NCBI GenBank assembly: GCA_024036415.1
Contig: JAMWET010001661.1
Location: 1,054,001-1,118,000 of the forward strand
Origin: Prochilodus magdalenae
Lineage: Eukaryota > Chordata > Actinopteri > Characiformes > Prochilodontidae
Reading direction: 5' to 3'
Length of the DNA stretch: 64,000 nt
Shown here: one piece after another, positions 38,290-50,910 of the stretch
Numbering within the stretch: position 1 is the first letter of the stretch
Layout of the letters: every line of letters starts with the position of its first letter
Made by a program: the position numbers and the translations under genes
Notes under the pieces: model-generated
The model's input: the letters and a program-made list of their open reading frames with translations, nothing else
Databases searched by the model: none
Told to the model about the DNA's origin: nothing

Positions 38290-39000
38290 TAGCAAGTCAA
38301 TTAAACTGTAATCGGCATGGAACGTTCAACTTTACCTTTTTATGAAGGTTCATTCACTCTTAAACAGGCTTTCAAACTTGCACATATGTTTTACATAGTG
38401 GTGAATATATACAAATCTAAAATTTACTGTCTCATTACATCCTAGCACATAGCATATAGCATCAAAACAGTAATTACATTGTTATTACTACAAAAATGCA
38501 AACGAGTAAGCAATTCTTAACTTTCTTCGTATAGAAGCTAGGACTGTAAGGCCCCAGGGCTTAATAAAGCATCCCCTACAAGGTCTCCTAAATACTATTT
38601 CAAATAAATATTCAACTATATGTGAAGGTTCTTTAAAGATGTATAATTATATCTGGTTGATTACATCCTAACACAAGTAGTAAGGACTTTAAACATTTAT
38701 CTGCGGTAGCACTTGCTTATTTACATGGTTAAAGATCCATTTACTGATCCTTAGTAGTTCCTGGATGTACAGCCTAAGCCTTAAACTGGTATGGAACATA
38801 CCAATTTACCTTTACCTTTATGTAAAGGTTCTTTAAACTTCTACAGGTTCTTCTTACTTTCACATAAAAATACATACATACATTTACATACAAATATATA
38901 TTAAAAACATATCTGGCTTATTACATCCTAACACATACTTCTTAGTAATTACATAGTAATTACATACTTATTTCTACAACATATGCAAAAGAATGGATAA
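38290..39000. repeat. degenerate long-period repeat (about 225-260 bp)
   Basis: The phrase ATTACATCCTA(A/G)CACA recurs at 38434, 38660 and 38920. ACTTTACCTTTTTATGAAGGTTC-like sequence recurs near 38330, 38625 and 38805, and GGCATGGAAC/GGTATGGAAC at 38315 and 38787. The order of these blocks is kept, so this is a three-copy diverged tandem repeat. Confidence 0.65.
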
Positions 39001-40540
39001 TGTATAAATCATATGAGTGTGACTTGGAGACATTGACCTGCTGGTGGCCCCTGACCATTTAAGCATTTAAAAAGAACAATCCATTACAAAGTATTTTTTA
39101 CAGCAGTGGTTCCACAGGGATTCCCAGATGGTCAAAATCTTTATTTTGAGTGCTGATCTAAAAGCGCAGTTTAGAAACCACCTCCTGTTCTGGCAAAGTA
39201 CCCTTTTGCAGCTTCATTTTTAAGCAAGAGTACATATGCAGTCTAAAAAAGAGACTGTAGGGTTATTGGTGTCTCCTGTGATATTATTAAGTGAATAAAC
39301 CTGAAAGCTCCAGCACCTGCTTTTATTCTCCTACAGTTTTCCACACAGACACCTCCTTCAGCCTCTGCAACCTGACAAGACCTGCACAACAAGTCTTAGA
39401 AAAAAAAATACTATTACTGATCCGTCCGGCTCAGACACCTCTATCATTACAGCAGTGTCGGAGACTTTTCCTAACAAATACATCACACTCCGAGCACTTG
39501 TTATGACAAACTAGATGAATCCATGAAGCTCAGAGCCAATTAGAGGAGAGAGAGGGGAGAGCAGAGAAGCTTCGCCACACAGACACAGTGATAGGCCCAC
39601 ACACGGGCTGAGTTACGTGCCAGGGTGGCAGTGGAGGATGGAGAAAGGTCAAGGCAGTAAACGCTATGGGCTCTGAGCCCGCAAATAACTTCTGGTGACA
39701 TACTGGATTTCATTTAGCGCCACGCCACCATCAAATCAGCCGCGGCAGCCAGGAGGCAGGCTAACAGTGCACAACCCTCAGCATCCCGAATATCAATGAT
39801 GATGCCACTATGGTCACTGAGGCACTTCCATGATGAGGGAGAGGGACAGATGGTCTTTCTGGTGGGTGGGAGGTGGGGGGTGGAGGGAAAGGAAAAATTA
39901 CTGGGATTTTACAGGCTTGAACGTACCACCAAAATACCACAACATAAGTCCATTATTAATTGCATTCATCTGATATACTGTTTTGGAGTGCCACTGAAAG
40001 CATATTGCAGTACTGAGTTACCTTTAGCTGCTGGTAGCATGTTATATAAATGATTTTTTCACAAATAGCTCATTAATACAATTGCAGATTCTAAACTTTT
40101 AATTCATACCACATTCAAGTGTGTAAGCAGAAGCAGAGATATTTAGTATTATTTGGATTTTAGATTATTTTTAGTGTAGTCCTTATGCCTTAGAACACAA
40201 ACACTTGTGAGGTTTAAGGGGGTTAACTTAGATTAAGGTCATATTACATCTATTAATATGACCTTAACTTTTAACTTTAAGGAAGCTTTTCCTGACACAT
40301 GTGTCTAATATTATTACTTTCATGGGTTCTTCAAGCTTCCATAGAAAAGAAAATGATTATATGTAGAACTACTAGAATTGAAACTAGAACTAGAGCGTAA
40401 ATGTTCTATAAATGATTAACTGACTCTTATCTGCAATTGAAAACCTGTAGTATGTCTTTTAAAAAACATAAAAGGGGTTCTTCTACTGCTCAGTTTCACA
40501 GAACCATTAACTTTTTGATCTTAATGCTGTATATTTAGAA
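39001..40540. other. non-coding sequence with a G-quadruplex motif
   Basis: Contains a plus-strand G-rich motif at 39864-39887. Nothing else is recognised; 39540-39790 is a balanced, CpG-containing stretch. Confidence 0.45.
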
Positions 40541-40547
40541 ATCATTA

Positions 40548-40780
40548 TGAACTATTGGTAACTGCTATGCATTATTTATAGACTATTGCACCTATTCAGT
40601 ATTTCCTATGAATGATTCAGCATCTGCTATGAACTATTCAGTGTTTATAATGATTTATTCAGGATCTTCTATGAATTGTTCAGCGTTTATTATTAGTTAT
40701 TCGGTATCTATTATGAATTATGTAATGTCTATTATGAAGCATTGAGTGTTTACATATAAAGTGCTCAGTATGTACTATAA
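40548..40780. repeat. degenerate ~21-bp minisatellite
   Basis: About ten units follow the pattern CTATGAATTATTCAGTGTTTA with many substitutions, for example at 40608, 40629, 40670, 40710 and 40732. Confidence 0.75.
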
Positions 40781-41728
40781 AGTTAACTTGCAAGGTCTGC
40801 TGTTGTGAGTTATGTGGGATTTGGAGCCCACATACAGGGTTTTGGAATTGAGAGGCAAATCATCTTTGAGCGTCTGTTCATCATCTATGGAAAACCATCC
40901 AAATATAGCGAGACTGAAATTAGTGTGCTATAAATATAAAGCTGTTTTCAGACCACTTCAATGTGAAGATTGGTACGGAAGAGTCTGGAAGACGAAACCC
41001 GCCACTCCATTCGTCCAATCACTTTCTATTGAGTTTAGCTTCTTCCCAGCTGGGCGCGTGCAAATCTTCAGGCGTGAGAACGGTAATTAACAGGCTCGTC
41101 CTAAAGCCTGGCAGAGCAAGACAGAGCGAGTTATCCTCATAATTACTGAGAGAGGGACCTCCGAACAGCCGTCTGCTGGAAAAAAATAAATAAATAAAAA
41201 ATAAATGGGGGAAAGAAAAAAGCCTCAGCTGGGCTACCCTTCAGATATAGTCATTTTTGTTTAGACTGCCAGGACATGAATGGAATTCCCATAAACAGCC
41301 GTGTATACAAAAGAGGCAGACAGGTACGCCTATATGTGCAAGCATTGTCTTAGGTCTTTATCAAGCTGCTTTGTGCGTGGAAAAGGGAGCCAGCCGTTGT
41401 GTCTTTGTGAATTGAGTCTTCAGCACAGGTTCTGCTTATGCTGTGACAGAACTGTTATCGGAGCTAAAGGCATTTTTTTTTTTGTCTTTACCCGAAACTC
41501 TGCCTGAACACATCAGAGCGACGGATGGGAATGGGCTTGGGGTGAAAGTGAAACGAAGGCAGGCAGATTAGGCCTGTTTATGGGCTGGATATGCAGGTCA
41601 CAACCAGGAGGAAAGAAAAACACCATCTTCATTCTGAACCCACAAGATACACAGCCGCCTACCAGGCTAAAATCTCTGGGCTTAGCAGAAGAGATGCTAT
41701 TAAAAACCATTAGAATAAATGCTCTGTT
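40781..41728. other. non-coding sequence
   Basis: The stretch 40960-41110 is CpG-richer than average. A poly-T run at 41471-41482 and AAATA runs at 41188-41208 are seen. No exon recognised. Confidence 0.4.
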
Positions 41729-42448
41729 CACTACACAGTGCACCAGTTCAGGCTATATCTCATACCATACCCTATTCACTACATAGTGCACCAGTTCAGG
41801 CTATATCTCATACCATACCCTATTCACTACATAGTGCACCAGTTCAGGCTATATCTCATACCATACCCTATTCACTACATAGTGCACCACTTCAGACTAT
41901 ATCTCATACCATACCCTATTCACTACATAGTGCACCAGTTCAGGCTATATCTCATACCATACCCTATTCACTACATAGTGCACCAGTTCAGGCTATATCT
42001 CATACCATACCCTATTCACTACATAGTGCACCAGTTCAGGCTATATCTCATACTATACCCTATTCACTACATAGTGCACCAGTTCAGGCTATATCTCATA
42101 CCATACCCTATTCACTACATAGTGCACCAGTTCAGGCTATATCTCATACTATACCCTATTCACTACATAGTGCACCAGTTCAGGCTATATCTCATACCAT
42201 ACCCTGTTCACTATATAGTGCACCAGTTCAGACTATATCTCATACCATACCCTGTTCACTATATAGTGGATCGGTTCAAGCTATGTCTCATACCAGATCC
42301 TATTCACTATATAGTGCACCAGCTCTGGCCGTGTCTCATGCCATGCCCTATTCACTACATATTGCTCTAATTTAGTCCATATCTGATACTTTACCCTATT
42401 CACTATATAGTGTACTAATTCCAGCTATGTCTGACATAGTTCCCTATC
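41729..42448. repeat. 48-bp minisatellite, 15 in-register copies
   Basis: Copies start CACTACATAGTGCACCAGTT at 41729, 41777, 41825 and every 48 bp to 42401, without a single length change. Copies up to about 42200 are almost identical; those after 42209 diverge progressively and carry CACTATATAGTG, a 12-bp perfect palindrome. Because 48 is a multiple of three, frames remain open for over 200 codons (16-residue repeat), but no start context, splice signals or family support a gene. Confidence 0.95.
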
Positions 42449-42700
42449 ACTGTATACTGCACTAATTTAAATTATTCCTGATACTGTCTCTGTATAGTTC
42501 ACTACTTTAGATTGTCTGAAACTGTGCCCTGTTTACTATACAATGCACAAAACTGGCCTTTGCCTGATATAGTTCCCTAGTTATTATATAGTGCAAACTA
42601 ATGTCTGATACTGACACCCTATTTCCCCATCTCATTATATAGTGCTATAATATGGGTGTGGCTGATATGTGGCATTACATACTATGTAGCAGACCAATCT
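42449..42700. repeat. decayed continuation of the 48-bp array
   Basis: Units with CACT(A/G)TATA(G/C)TG and GT(C)TGATACTG phrases continue with irregular spacing to about 42700 and then fade. Confidence 0.75.
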
Positions 42701-43740
42701 TCTACTCTGCCCTTTTATTAATATGAAAGAAAACTCTGCACAACAGAGATATTCACAGAGAGGAACCATTAACCAATGCAAAACAGAAACAAATAAATGA
42801 ATCATTGATTAAAATCATTGTTATGGTTCTATATATAACCAATGCAAGTGAAGAACCCTTGAAGAACCTCTTAAATCTGTAAATTTGGTCATTTTCAACT
42901 GTTAAAGGACCATCCGGGTGCACAACAAAGATCTAATATGACAATAGCTGACTGTAAAAAGAAGAAAAGCAAGAATTTTCTCACTGCCAAATCGTAGGCA
43001 TCACTTCCCTGACAGTTCTGCGTATTTAAGACTGAGGATGGATTGGAAAAAGGACGTGCTCAGACAGTCTCTTTTCTCTCTGTCCCTCTCCCACACTCTC
43101 TTTCTGAATCTCTAAATTTTATGGATTTTTCATAATTCATCATCACTGCCCAATTATAAGCTTTTGAAAGCTATCTGTTTTGAATAGCAATGAAGAAAAT
43201 TCTTTTCTTTTTCTTTTTCAAACGACAGCCAAGGAGGTTGCTGGGGAGAAAAAAATCCACTATTTATACAGCACACTGCATGGAAACTCATGGACAGGCA
43301 AATCTGCATGCAGATGATGGTATTAAAGACACATAGTGGTGTAAGAGAATGCAAAAGTCAATACACGGCTAATGCAGCACAGTAATGGCTACCTTAAAAG
43401 GCCTATCTCAGAGAGAACACAGTTCTCTCCCGAGGTTTCCATTGTGTGGCACCGGACCTGATTCTTAACACTTCATAATGAGACGTGGGAGAACAAACTG
43501 AATGAATAAGCATCCACAAACAAAAGCGTGCCCACCCGATGCAGCCTGAGCCCCTATCTCCATGCTAACACGAGCAAGAACAGCCTCCGAGGCAGACGTA
43601 AGCAAAGCAAGTGGGTCTCATTGGCCAGAATTTAAAACAGAATCTGCTTAGTTTCTCCATATGTGTTACACATGTGAGGAAATTGGTTGGCTGTCTCCAA
43701 AACCTTGACCTTTTCAGTTACATAATTACTGTGCTTGCTC
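42701..43740. other. non-repetitive interval between two halves of the decayed array
   Basis: About 1 kb without the 48-bp repeat phrases. It includes a short CT-rich stretch (43068-43110) and no recognised exon. It may be an insertion or unit-free DNA. Confidence 0.4.
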
Positions 43741-43744
43741 GTAG

Positions 43745-44370
43745 CGCAGTATTTTACACTATTCCCTGCTCATCATATGATTCACTATTCTGAGATATGT
43801 CAAAAACTATAACTCAATCTCTACATAGTACACTAGTTCAGAATGTCCAGCACTATTTAATGCTTTTTCCCCATTTTGGGACATGTTCAGTATTACCCGC
43901 TGATGTGCTACAGGGTGCACAAAATTGTTTTTGGCTTTATAGTATACCATACTATTTTGGGTTATGCCCTATAGCATGCTATGTTCAGGTGCACTATTGT
44001 GGGCTACATCCAACCATCTCTTATTCTCTAAATAGTGCACTATTTGTGTCATTAAGTGTCAAGTCATGCACTATGATGTAGTGCCCTATACATTATCTAG
44101 TGCACGATTTTAAGGCTAGGTCCAATACATTGCCCTGTTCACTTTCTAGGGCGCTATTTAGGCTAGGTTCAATACACTGCCCTATTCACCATACAGTGCA
44201 TTAATATGGGCTATATCTGGAACTATTCACTATATAGTTCATTAATTCGAGCTATGTCTGCTACAATGCCATATTAACTAAATAGTGCACTAATGTGGGC
44301 TATACCTAATGCACCTGTTTTGTGCTATACCTTTTATCTTTCCATGTTCACTGTATGGTACACTGTTGTA
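43745..44370. repeat. second cluster of decayed 48-bp family units
   Basis: Phrases such as CTATTCAC, ATATAGTGCACTAAT and GGGCTATATCTG recur about every 45-60 bp (for example near 43840, 44030, 44090, 44130, 44180, 44220 and 44280). They match the older copies of the array at 42.2-42.7 kb. Confidence 0.7.
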
Positions 44371-47300
44371 GAAGAACTAGTGAGTTCACAGGTTTAACAC
44401 CTAGTATGTTAAACAAGCTACGTAAGCCCGCAGTGTTCATCTGGACTAATTAACCACGTCAGACAAATGTTAATTAGTTTTACGTTTTCTAGAATAAATG
44501 CAAAAGGGTGTAGAATGACAAATAGGTGCAGAATGACAAGGAGGTGTAAATATGTTAACATGTGCAAGAAAAATCAAGACATATGATAGCGCATGAAATA
44601 CAGTATGTTGCCGTGTGATATGCACATTTGTACAATGATCCAACGCTACATTTCGGCACAGATGATTCATTTTGTGCGCCGTGGCTAGCCATCTGACAAG
44701 CGGCACGCTTTTACACTGCCTGCTGAGGAAACAGTCTGGCCGCAGTCCAACGTCCAGGCTTAATATCAGGCTGAAAACATCAGCAGATCTGAAAGAAGGT
44801 CAAGGGAGCAAAGCACATCAAAGCGTCAGCCTCAGCTAGCAGCGTGTACCTTCAAATAGCACAGCCTTGCTTTGCCCTCAGTTCTGTACACAAGTGAATT
44901 GTTGGTTAAGCTATGATCAGTTTTCAGTTTTGTAGTTTCTGGAACCATATGGCATTTCGTTGGCTGCTAATAGCATTCGTAACCGTTGTACTTTAGTCCA
45001 TGTTTAGAGATGCTTAAAACACATAATCAAGTCAATCTATCACTTTGAGGCAATAATGATGTTCTTAGCTCCATGCTATAAGGCTAAGTATCGTCTTCCA
45101 TTATTTGTTGGCCACATTAGCTTTGAAGCTCCAGTGCTAAAACCAAAGAAGCAAACAACAAACAACGTATCTTTGTTGATTACATACTTTATTTATTTTT
45201 TCTATTAAGCGGGGATTAGATATTTAGCTGAGCTAGCGCTATAAGAAAAGCAATTAGCAAATTTACATCTGCTTTGTCTGGCAGCTATTTAATCTCCCAA
45301 TTTTGACTGTATGTATAATTTTTCTCTGTTTTGGTTTACAGAAAGATGCCAGCAGGGCAAAATAAGTGGCTGATGAATGACTGCCCCCGTTTCAGTTTTC
45401 CAGTCATCTATTTTTTGGGCATCTTTTTGCAGTTTTTTTTCTTTTGCCTTCAGATGAATCTCAAGCAAGGGAGCAGAGCGAGTAATGAGTTTCTTGATGC
45501 TTTCTCTTCCCTCCTCTCTGATTCCTACCATCCCCACACACCTCTTACACCTTTTTCCCATGTGAAGAGGGGATTGCAAAACTGTATGTTACTGTAGGCG
45601 ATACTGTATGTACAAAACTATGCTTGTACAGACAACTTACAATTACATTTATGGTAAAAGTCCTTGGCAAGATGAATGTTTAAGGGTGCATTTATATTTG
45701 CAATTAATTTTGCTTGGTTTGAATCAAAGCATTGTTGAATTATAGTTCAGAATCTTAGCCACTGCCCATTGGGCAGAATTTATGACGTAGAATAATTGTC
45801 ATAATATGAAATGTTCTAAATGATGCTGTTCTTTGGTTTAACTAAGCTCATTGGTCTTTATGCATGTCTTGTTATACCCAGTGATCTTCCAACCTTGAGA
45901 GGCCGAGTGTTTCCATGGTTTTCCCTTGCCATGAACTGGAGTGAAATCATTGTGACAAACACTGTGAAAACATATAGTCTCAAGTGGCTTACTGCTTTTA
46001 TAAAACGTCAAAAGCGTATTCATATATAATATAGTTGATGTGTGCGTTAATATATGTGAATTATTTTACACCTTAAACTTGTCTCAGCCACATTTTAGCA
46101 CCTGTTCTATAACTGATTTGACTGAGTATTATAGAGGCTTGCACGTGCCAAAACAGCAATCTTTTGGTTTATTTGAATATCTATAGCCTGTTTTATCTTC
46201 ACATTTCAAACAAACTTTGGAAGTGCACTCATTTTGGTTGGTGTATTTGGCTTTATAGTTTAAAAGCCAGCATTCACACTTGTTCTACTGAATAACAATA
46301 ATGCTATATTGGTAACCGCATACCTCCACTATGCTGGTGTATAGCTGGGCTCTCTAAAGCTTTGTTCAGATGGTCACCCCATTATAAGAATGAATCCAGT
46401 TTTTCATATTCTGGAGAGCAAATTTTGATTTTAAAAGTGTCTTCTGCAATGACAATTTTAAATCCAAAGTGATAGATGTGTCATATAAAGAGAGCACCAA
46501 ACATTCATGCTTATGCTAGAGAAATTCTACTGTGATTGGTTGGCAAAGTTCTCTCCAGCATTCATCTTTCAAATCTGAATCGCCAACGTAGCTACATAAA
46601 GTGATGTATGGACACTCAAATCACTTGCAACTTCTCAGAAGTCCTGATTTAATCCAATCCCGGTTACCCAACATATACAGGCAATATAAGCTCACTGGAC
46701 AAAAAACAGCCTAATAGAATTAGCACAAATAACAGCTGGGATTCAATTTGGCATGGACCGGACAAGTTTCTGAATATAGGCGACATCAATGCTCACCCAC
46801 GTTTGCATCGAAGAATTGCTCGGTCCAGACAGATTTCATGTATGTCTTCCATGTTACAATTCTGAGGTGAATTTCCTGTAGACTGGGATTTCTGCCACTG
46901 CTAGCCACTTCTTTCTTGACACTATGACATTTGACACGCCCAAATGCAATCAGTACTTTTAACCAATCATTAACATCTGCTTTAAGATCCATTTTCCACT
47001 CAGCATACAGGACATTTACTGCACTGTACCATATCTTGTCAATTCATGAATCCTGTTGTACATCTGATTTATAGCCCCGTCATCTTCATGCAATGCCTTC
47101 TGCAAAATTCTGAAGTTATCACCACCTTAAACACACAAGGTAACTTATTTTTTGTCTGGTGAGCTTATAAATAAATATACTCAGTCAACTGCCAGCGCAA
47201 TCCTCACAATAACTTCACTAGCCATCATTAGCATATGAGTTCCATATCATTCTACTGTTAACTGCTCGCTCTTATAGCAGACCAGTGGTCTCCAAGAAAA

Positions 47301-48360
47301 TCCTGAGTTAGAGATTCAGCTATTGATGCACAGTTTGTGTTTGCAATCCTTAAGTCCTACATCACTGATCAATAGGTGACCACAAAGCTGCTCTAAGTGA
47401 GATATTGTTTAGTTGGTGGACCTACTGTGGCCCCTTTACATTGATGAATGGGATAACCAAGGGGCTACAGTCTGTAAATGTGAATCTCCATTGGTGTGGC
47501 CAACAAGTGGAAGGTAGGTGGGCATAATAAACCGGCAGTTCTAATGTAGGAGCAGTTAAACCCTTACTACCCAGATAAATAGCTCTAATATAATTTTCCC
47601 AGGTGGCCTAAGGCTTTTTCTCGCAGCAGTCGCATTCGGAATGGGAGCGGAGAGTAGGTTGAAGTGCCATATATAGAAGAGAAGCGAGAGAAGAGGTAGG
47701 CGGAAGTGTTTCCAGCGTTGATATTCCTGGCACCGACTGCTTTCTCTCTCTCAAGGGTGATGTTTATGGATAAGCTCTTGAATATGTATTCTGCAGATTA
47801 CGGCTTTCACCTCTGCGCCATTCGTCCTTTATTTCTTCTCCGAGAGGTCACCGCTGCCACCTCCCACCCACCCCCCACCTCGACCCGACTGGCACCCAAA
47901 TTAAATCACTCCACTTTCGCCTCCTTGACTGTCGTTTATTTTGAAGGAGAGGATGCAAGCGCATCATATTACCTAGGCCAAAACCCGCAATCGAGGGAAA
48001 TTCAATATGCTTTCAACATGCATTTAGGCCTTGCGGGATCGGTGTTGGATTCACTATGATGTATACCAGGTAAAAAACTATGTGTGAAAAGGAGGGCAAA
48101 AAGCGACTGCCCCTCAAGAAACATCCCAGTTCCGCATATCTGACCCTAATTTTGCAAATCATTAGGTCGATATTTGTCTTTATTCCCTCCAAAACCAAAT
48201 GGGTTTGTGCCCCACTCGGCTGCCTTCTAATAGGATTTGTGGAGCTGAATATTTGATTGTGGCAATCTATTTTCAGAAATCTCCACAAATGAAAAGAAGC
48301 CGTGGGAGCACTGTGAAACTAGAGCCTTTTGCAGATGTGCATTCTGATAAAAATGGCATT
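44371..48360. other. non-coding unique sequence
   Basis: No exon was recognised on either strand. The segment 47600-48050 is CpG-richer and includes a minus-strand G-quadruplex motif (47863-47886). The 117-codon frame at 47706-48059 has no recognisable domain. Confidence 0.4.
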
Positions 48361-48368
48361 AAACAGAG

Positions 48369-48402
<34 letters not shown>

Positions 48403-48440
48403 AGATATATAGATATATAGATATACATATATATACACTT
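48369..48440. repeat. (CTAT)n plus TAGATATA microsatellite
   Basis: About eight CTAT units pass into TAGATATA repeats; the CTAT and ATAG parts are complementary and could fold back. Confidence 0.95.
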
Positions 48441-50417
48441 TGATAAAGAGTAATATAGATAAGTGGAGCTTCTAAACTGAAAGACACATTAATAATAAGA
48501 TAAATGCCAGCCTGTCACATCCGGAAACTTTGCTAGGTGCAAATTCAATACTTCATTAGCATGCATTCTTACAGTGAGCAATATAGTGCTAAATGAGCCA
48601 AGCTAGCAGATAAGGCGAGATAAGGAATCTCACGATAAGAACACGCTATTCCTCTTTGTCTTGCTGCTGTCACCGGAAAGTGACCAATAGCACTGCACTT
48701 TTGTTTTCCATTTATTTGCACATTTTTTCCCCTCTATTTACGCCATCTCTTCCCAGTGCTCAGAAGCCTGCCGAATGCTTATCTTGATAAAAAGTAAAGC
48801 CCGAAGCCCTGCATGCTTCTCGACAGGCTCCAATGAATATAAAGTGACACGAAGGCACGACCAATCCACACCCAATCTGGAGGGGAAAACGAAAACACAA
48901 AAAAAAAAGGAAAAAAAAGAAAAAAAATTAGAGTCGCCATCTCTGTTTAAACAGCCATTACTTCACACGCTGCTGGCCAGAGGTTGAAGCAAGAGGGGTG
49001 CTGACATACACCCGCTGTCTCTTGCCAAATTAAAAGAATCTCTGGCCTTCGTCTGTGAATACTAAACACCCTGATTCATCCGCTCCCATCAGGCCGCCAT
49101 CATTCGGCCCGGCAATGAGATCCACCAGCTGACAAGCACTTGCGTGGGCTAAAAAAAAGGAGGAGGGAAAAATCGATCGGCTTGAATCATCGATAAATAA
49201 GCCTTTGACTGAGTTTACTTACAAGTGTTAGAAGTCACTGGAAGGAGGATGCAGGCTAGGCCACTATGCTAGCACAGATACAGAGATATTTTTACAAACA
49301 ACCTCAAGCTTGCCCTTATGAGGCACAACTGATATGGTCTGGGAGCCTGTAATATACTGGTCTTGAACGTTTATAGTGGTCCGCCCCTGCATTTTCCAAG
49401 AGGTTACTATGCATAATAAGATATTCTCTATATGTGGCTAGCCCAATAGCATCTTTCTCTTACTTAGCATTATAACCTAATGTAAACTAAGCTAACTGTT
49501 AGTCAATGCTAAGTTAATGCATTTAGTTAATGCACAGCAAATGTATTTTAGCCTCAAAACTCTTGAGGATCCTCTTTGGTAACTGGATAGTATGATTGAA
49601 TGTTAATTAAAGCAGTTGAAACCAGCCAGGCTAACTTAGCAGCTGTCTAGCTATGCTAAAATGTTTTAACCTCAAAGTTTTACCCTGTTGTAAAAGAATG
49701 TTTGACAGTGAAAAGGAAAACCCATGTTTTAGGACCCGTCAGAGTGTAAAATATTAACTGCTTATTTGTTTAGGCCACTCCTACTAGCTCTTATCTATGA
49801 AGATCTGATTGCGCTTAACATTATTGTTTATGTTTAATATATATACTGAACATTTCTTGAGCCTACTAGAGCTAGCTAAGCTAGCTCACACATATGAAAA
49901 GGAAGGTTTTACTTCATCGTGACAAACAGCGGCTCCCTGTTGTATTCTTATGTTATCATTTCAACAGATATTGTGTTGAAACTTTTTATAAAAATGTTGT
50001 AAATTTTTTAGCAAAATGCCCATATGCATGCACTAGTAGAGCAGTACTGCAGGAGATGAAGAGATTTCTAAAGGACAAATCGAGACGCTCTTTCTCCATC
50101 TTCTCGTGGCCACTGAGCTAATCGGCCGCAGTTTGGTCTCATTCATCAAAATGAGCGACTGTCTATCCCCCCAACCCCTCCCACCCCCTACTCCCCAACC
50201 TTCAACCCCCTCTCAGACCCAATACACAATCCCTCCCTGGATGGGGAAATAGGCCTGTAACTTCCTCACTGTACGCTGGTTAATGACTAAATCCGTCATT
50301 TTCCGAGGTTTAAGAGTTTCTGTGCGTTCAGCCTACAACTCCATCATCGCTGATTAGTTCCGCTGTTCTGGATCCAACTGCCGAGTAAAATCCTCACTTT
50401 CAGACTCCAATACTAAC
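48441..50417. other. non-coding unique sequence
   Basis: Contains an A-rich run (48896-48928) and a C-rich stretch (50166-50225) with a minus-strand G-quadruplex motif. No exon recognised. Confidence 0.4.
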
Positions 50418-50910
50418 AATCCTCTCTCTCTTTCTCTCTCTTGTTCTTTATGTAGCTCTCTCTCTCTTCTTTTCCTTCTCGCCTTCTTTTCTCTCCTCTC
50501 TCTTTCTCGCTTTTCTCTCACTTTCTTCTCTCTCTCTTACTATTTCTCTCCTTATTCTCTCGCCACTCTATTGTAGCTCTCTTCCTACTCCCTTACAGTG
50601 TCTCTCATTCTCTTCTCTCCATCCTTTTTCTCTTTTCACCTTCCTGTTTTTTTTTCTTTCTTCCTTTTTTCTCTGTCTCATTTTTACTTTTCTGAATCTA
50701 ATTTTATTTCTCTTTCCATATACTCTTTCTGCTTTTGACTTTGTTGAATGCCGTCCTTTTCTTTGCATTACTCTTTTTGTTCCCTTCTGCTTTTTTCTTA
50801 CTCCTTCTTTTTTCCCACTCTCTCTTCTTTCTCTCTCTTTCTTATTTCATCCTCACTCAGTGCATCATCCCCTCTTCCTCTCTACCTCTCACTCGACCTT
50901 CATCTTATTC
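50418..50910. repeat. polypyrimidine tract
   Basis: About 490 nt are dominated by C and T on the plus strand with TCTC, TTTC and CTTTT phrases. Frames across it are low-complexity artefacts. Confidence 0.92.

Noticed and set aside
41719..42375. 218- and 210-codon open frames with 16-residue repeats
   Set aside because: Both arise from a stop-free 48-bp DNA repeat in two frames at once; no gene evidence.
46680..46960. GGCATGGACCGGACAAG phrase resembling a fish interspersed repeat
   Set aside because: Similarity is limited to a short phrase and I could not define ends or a family.
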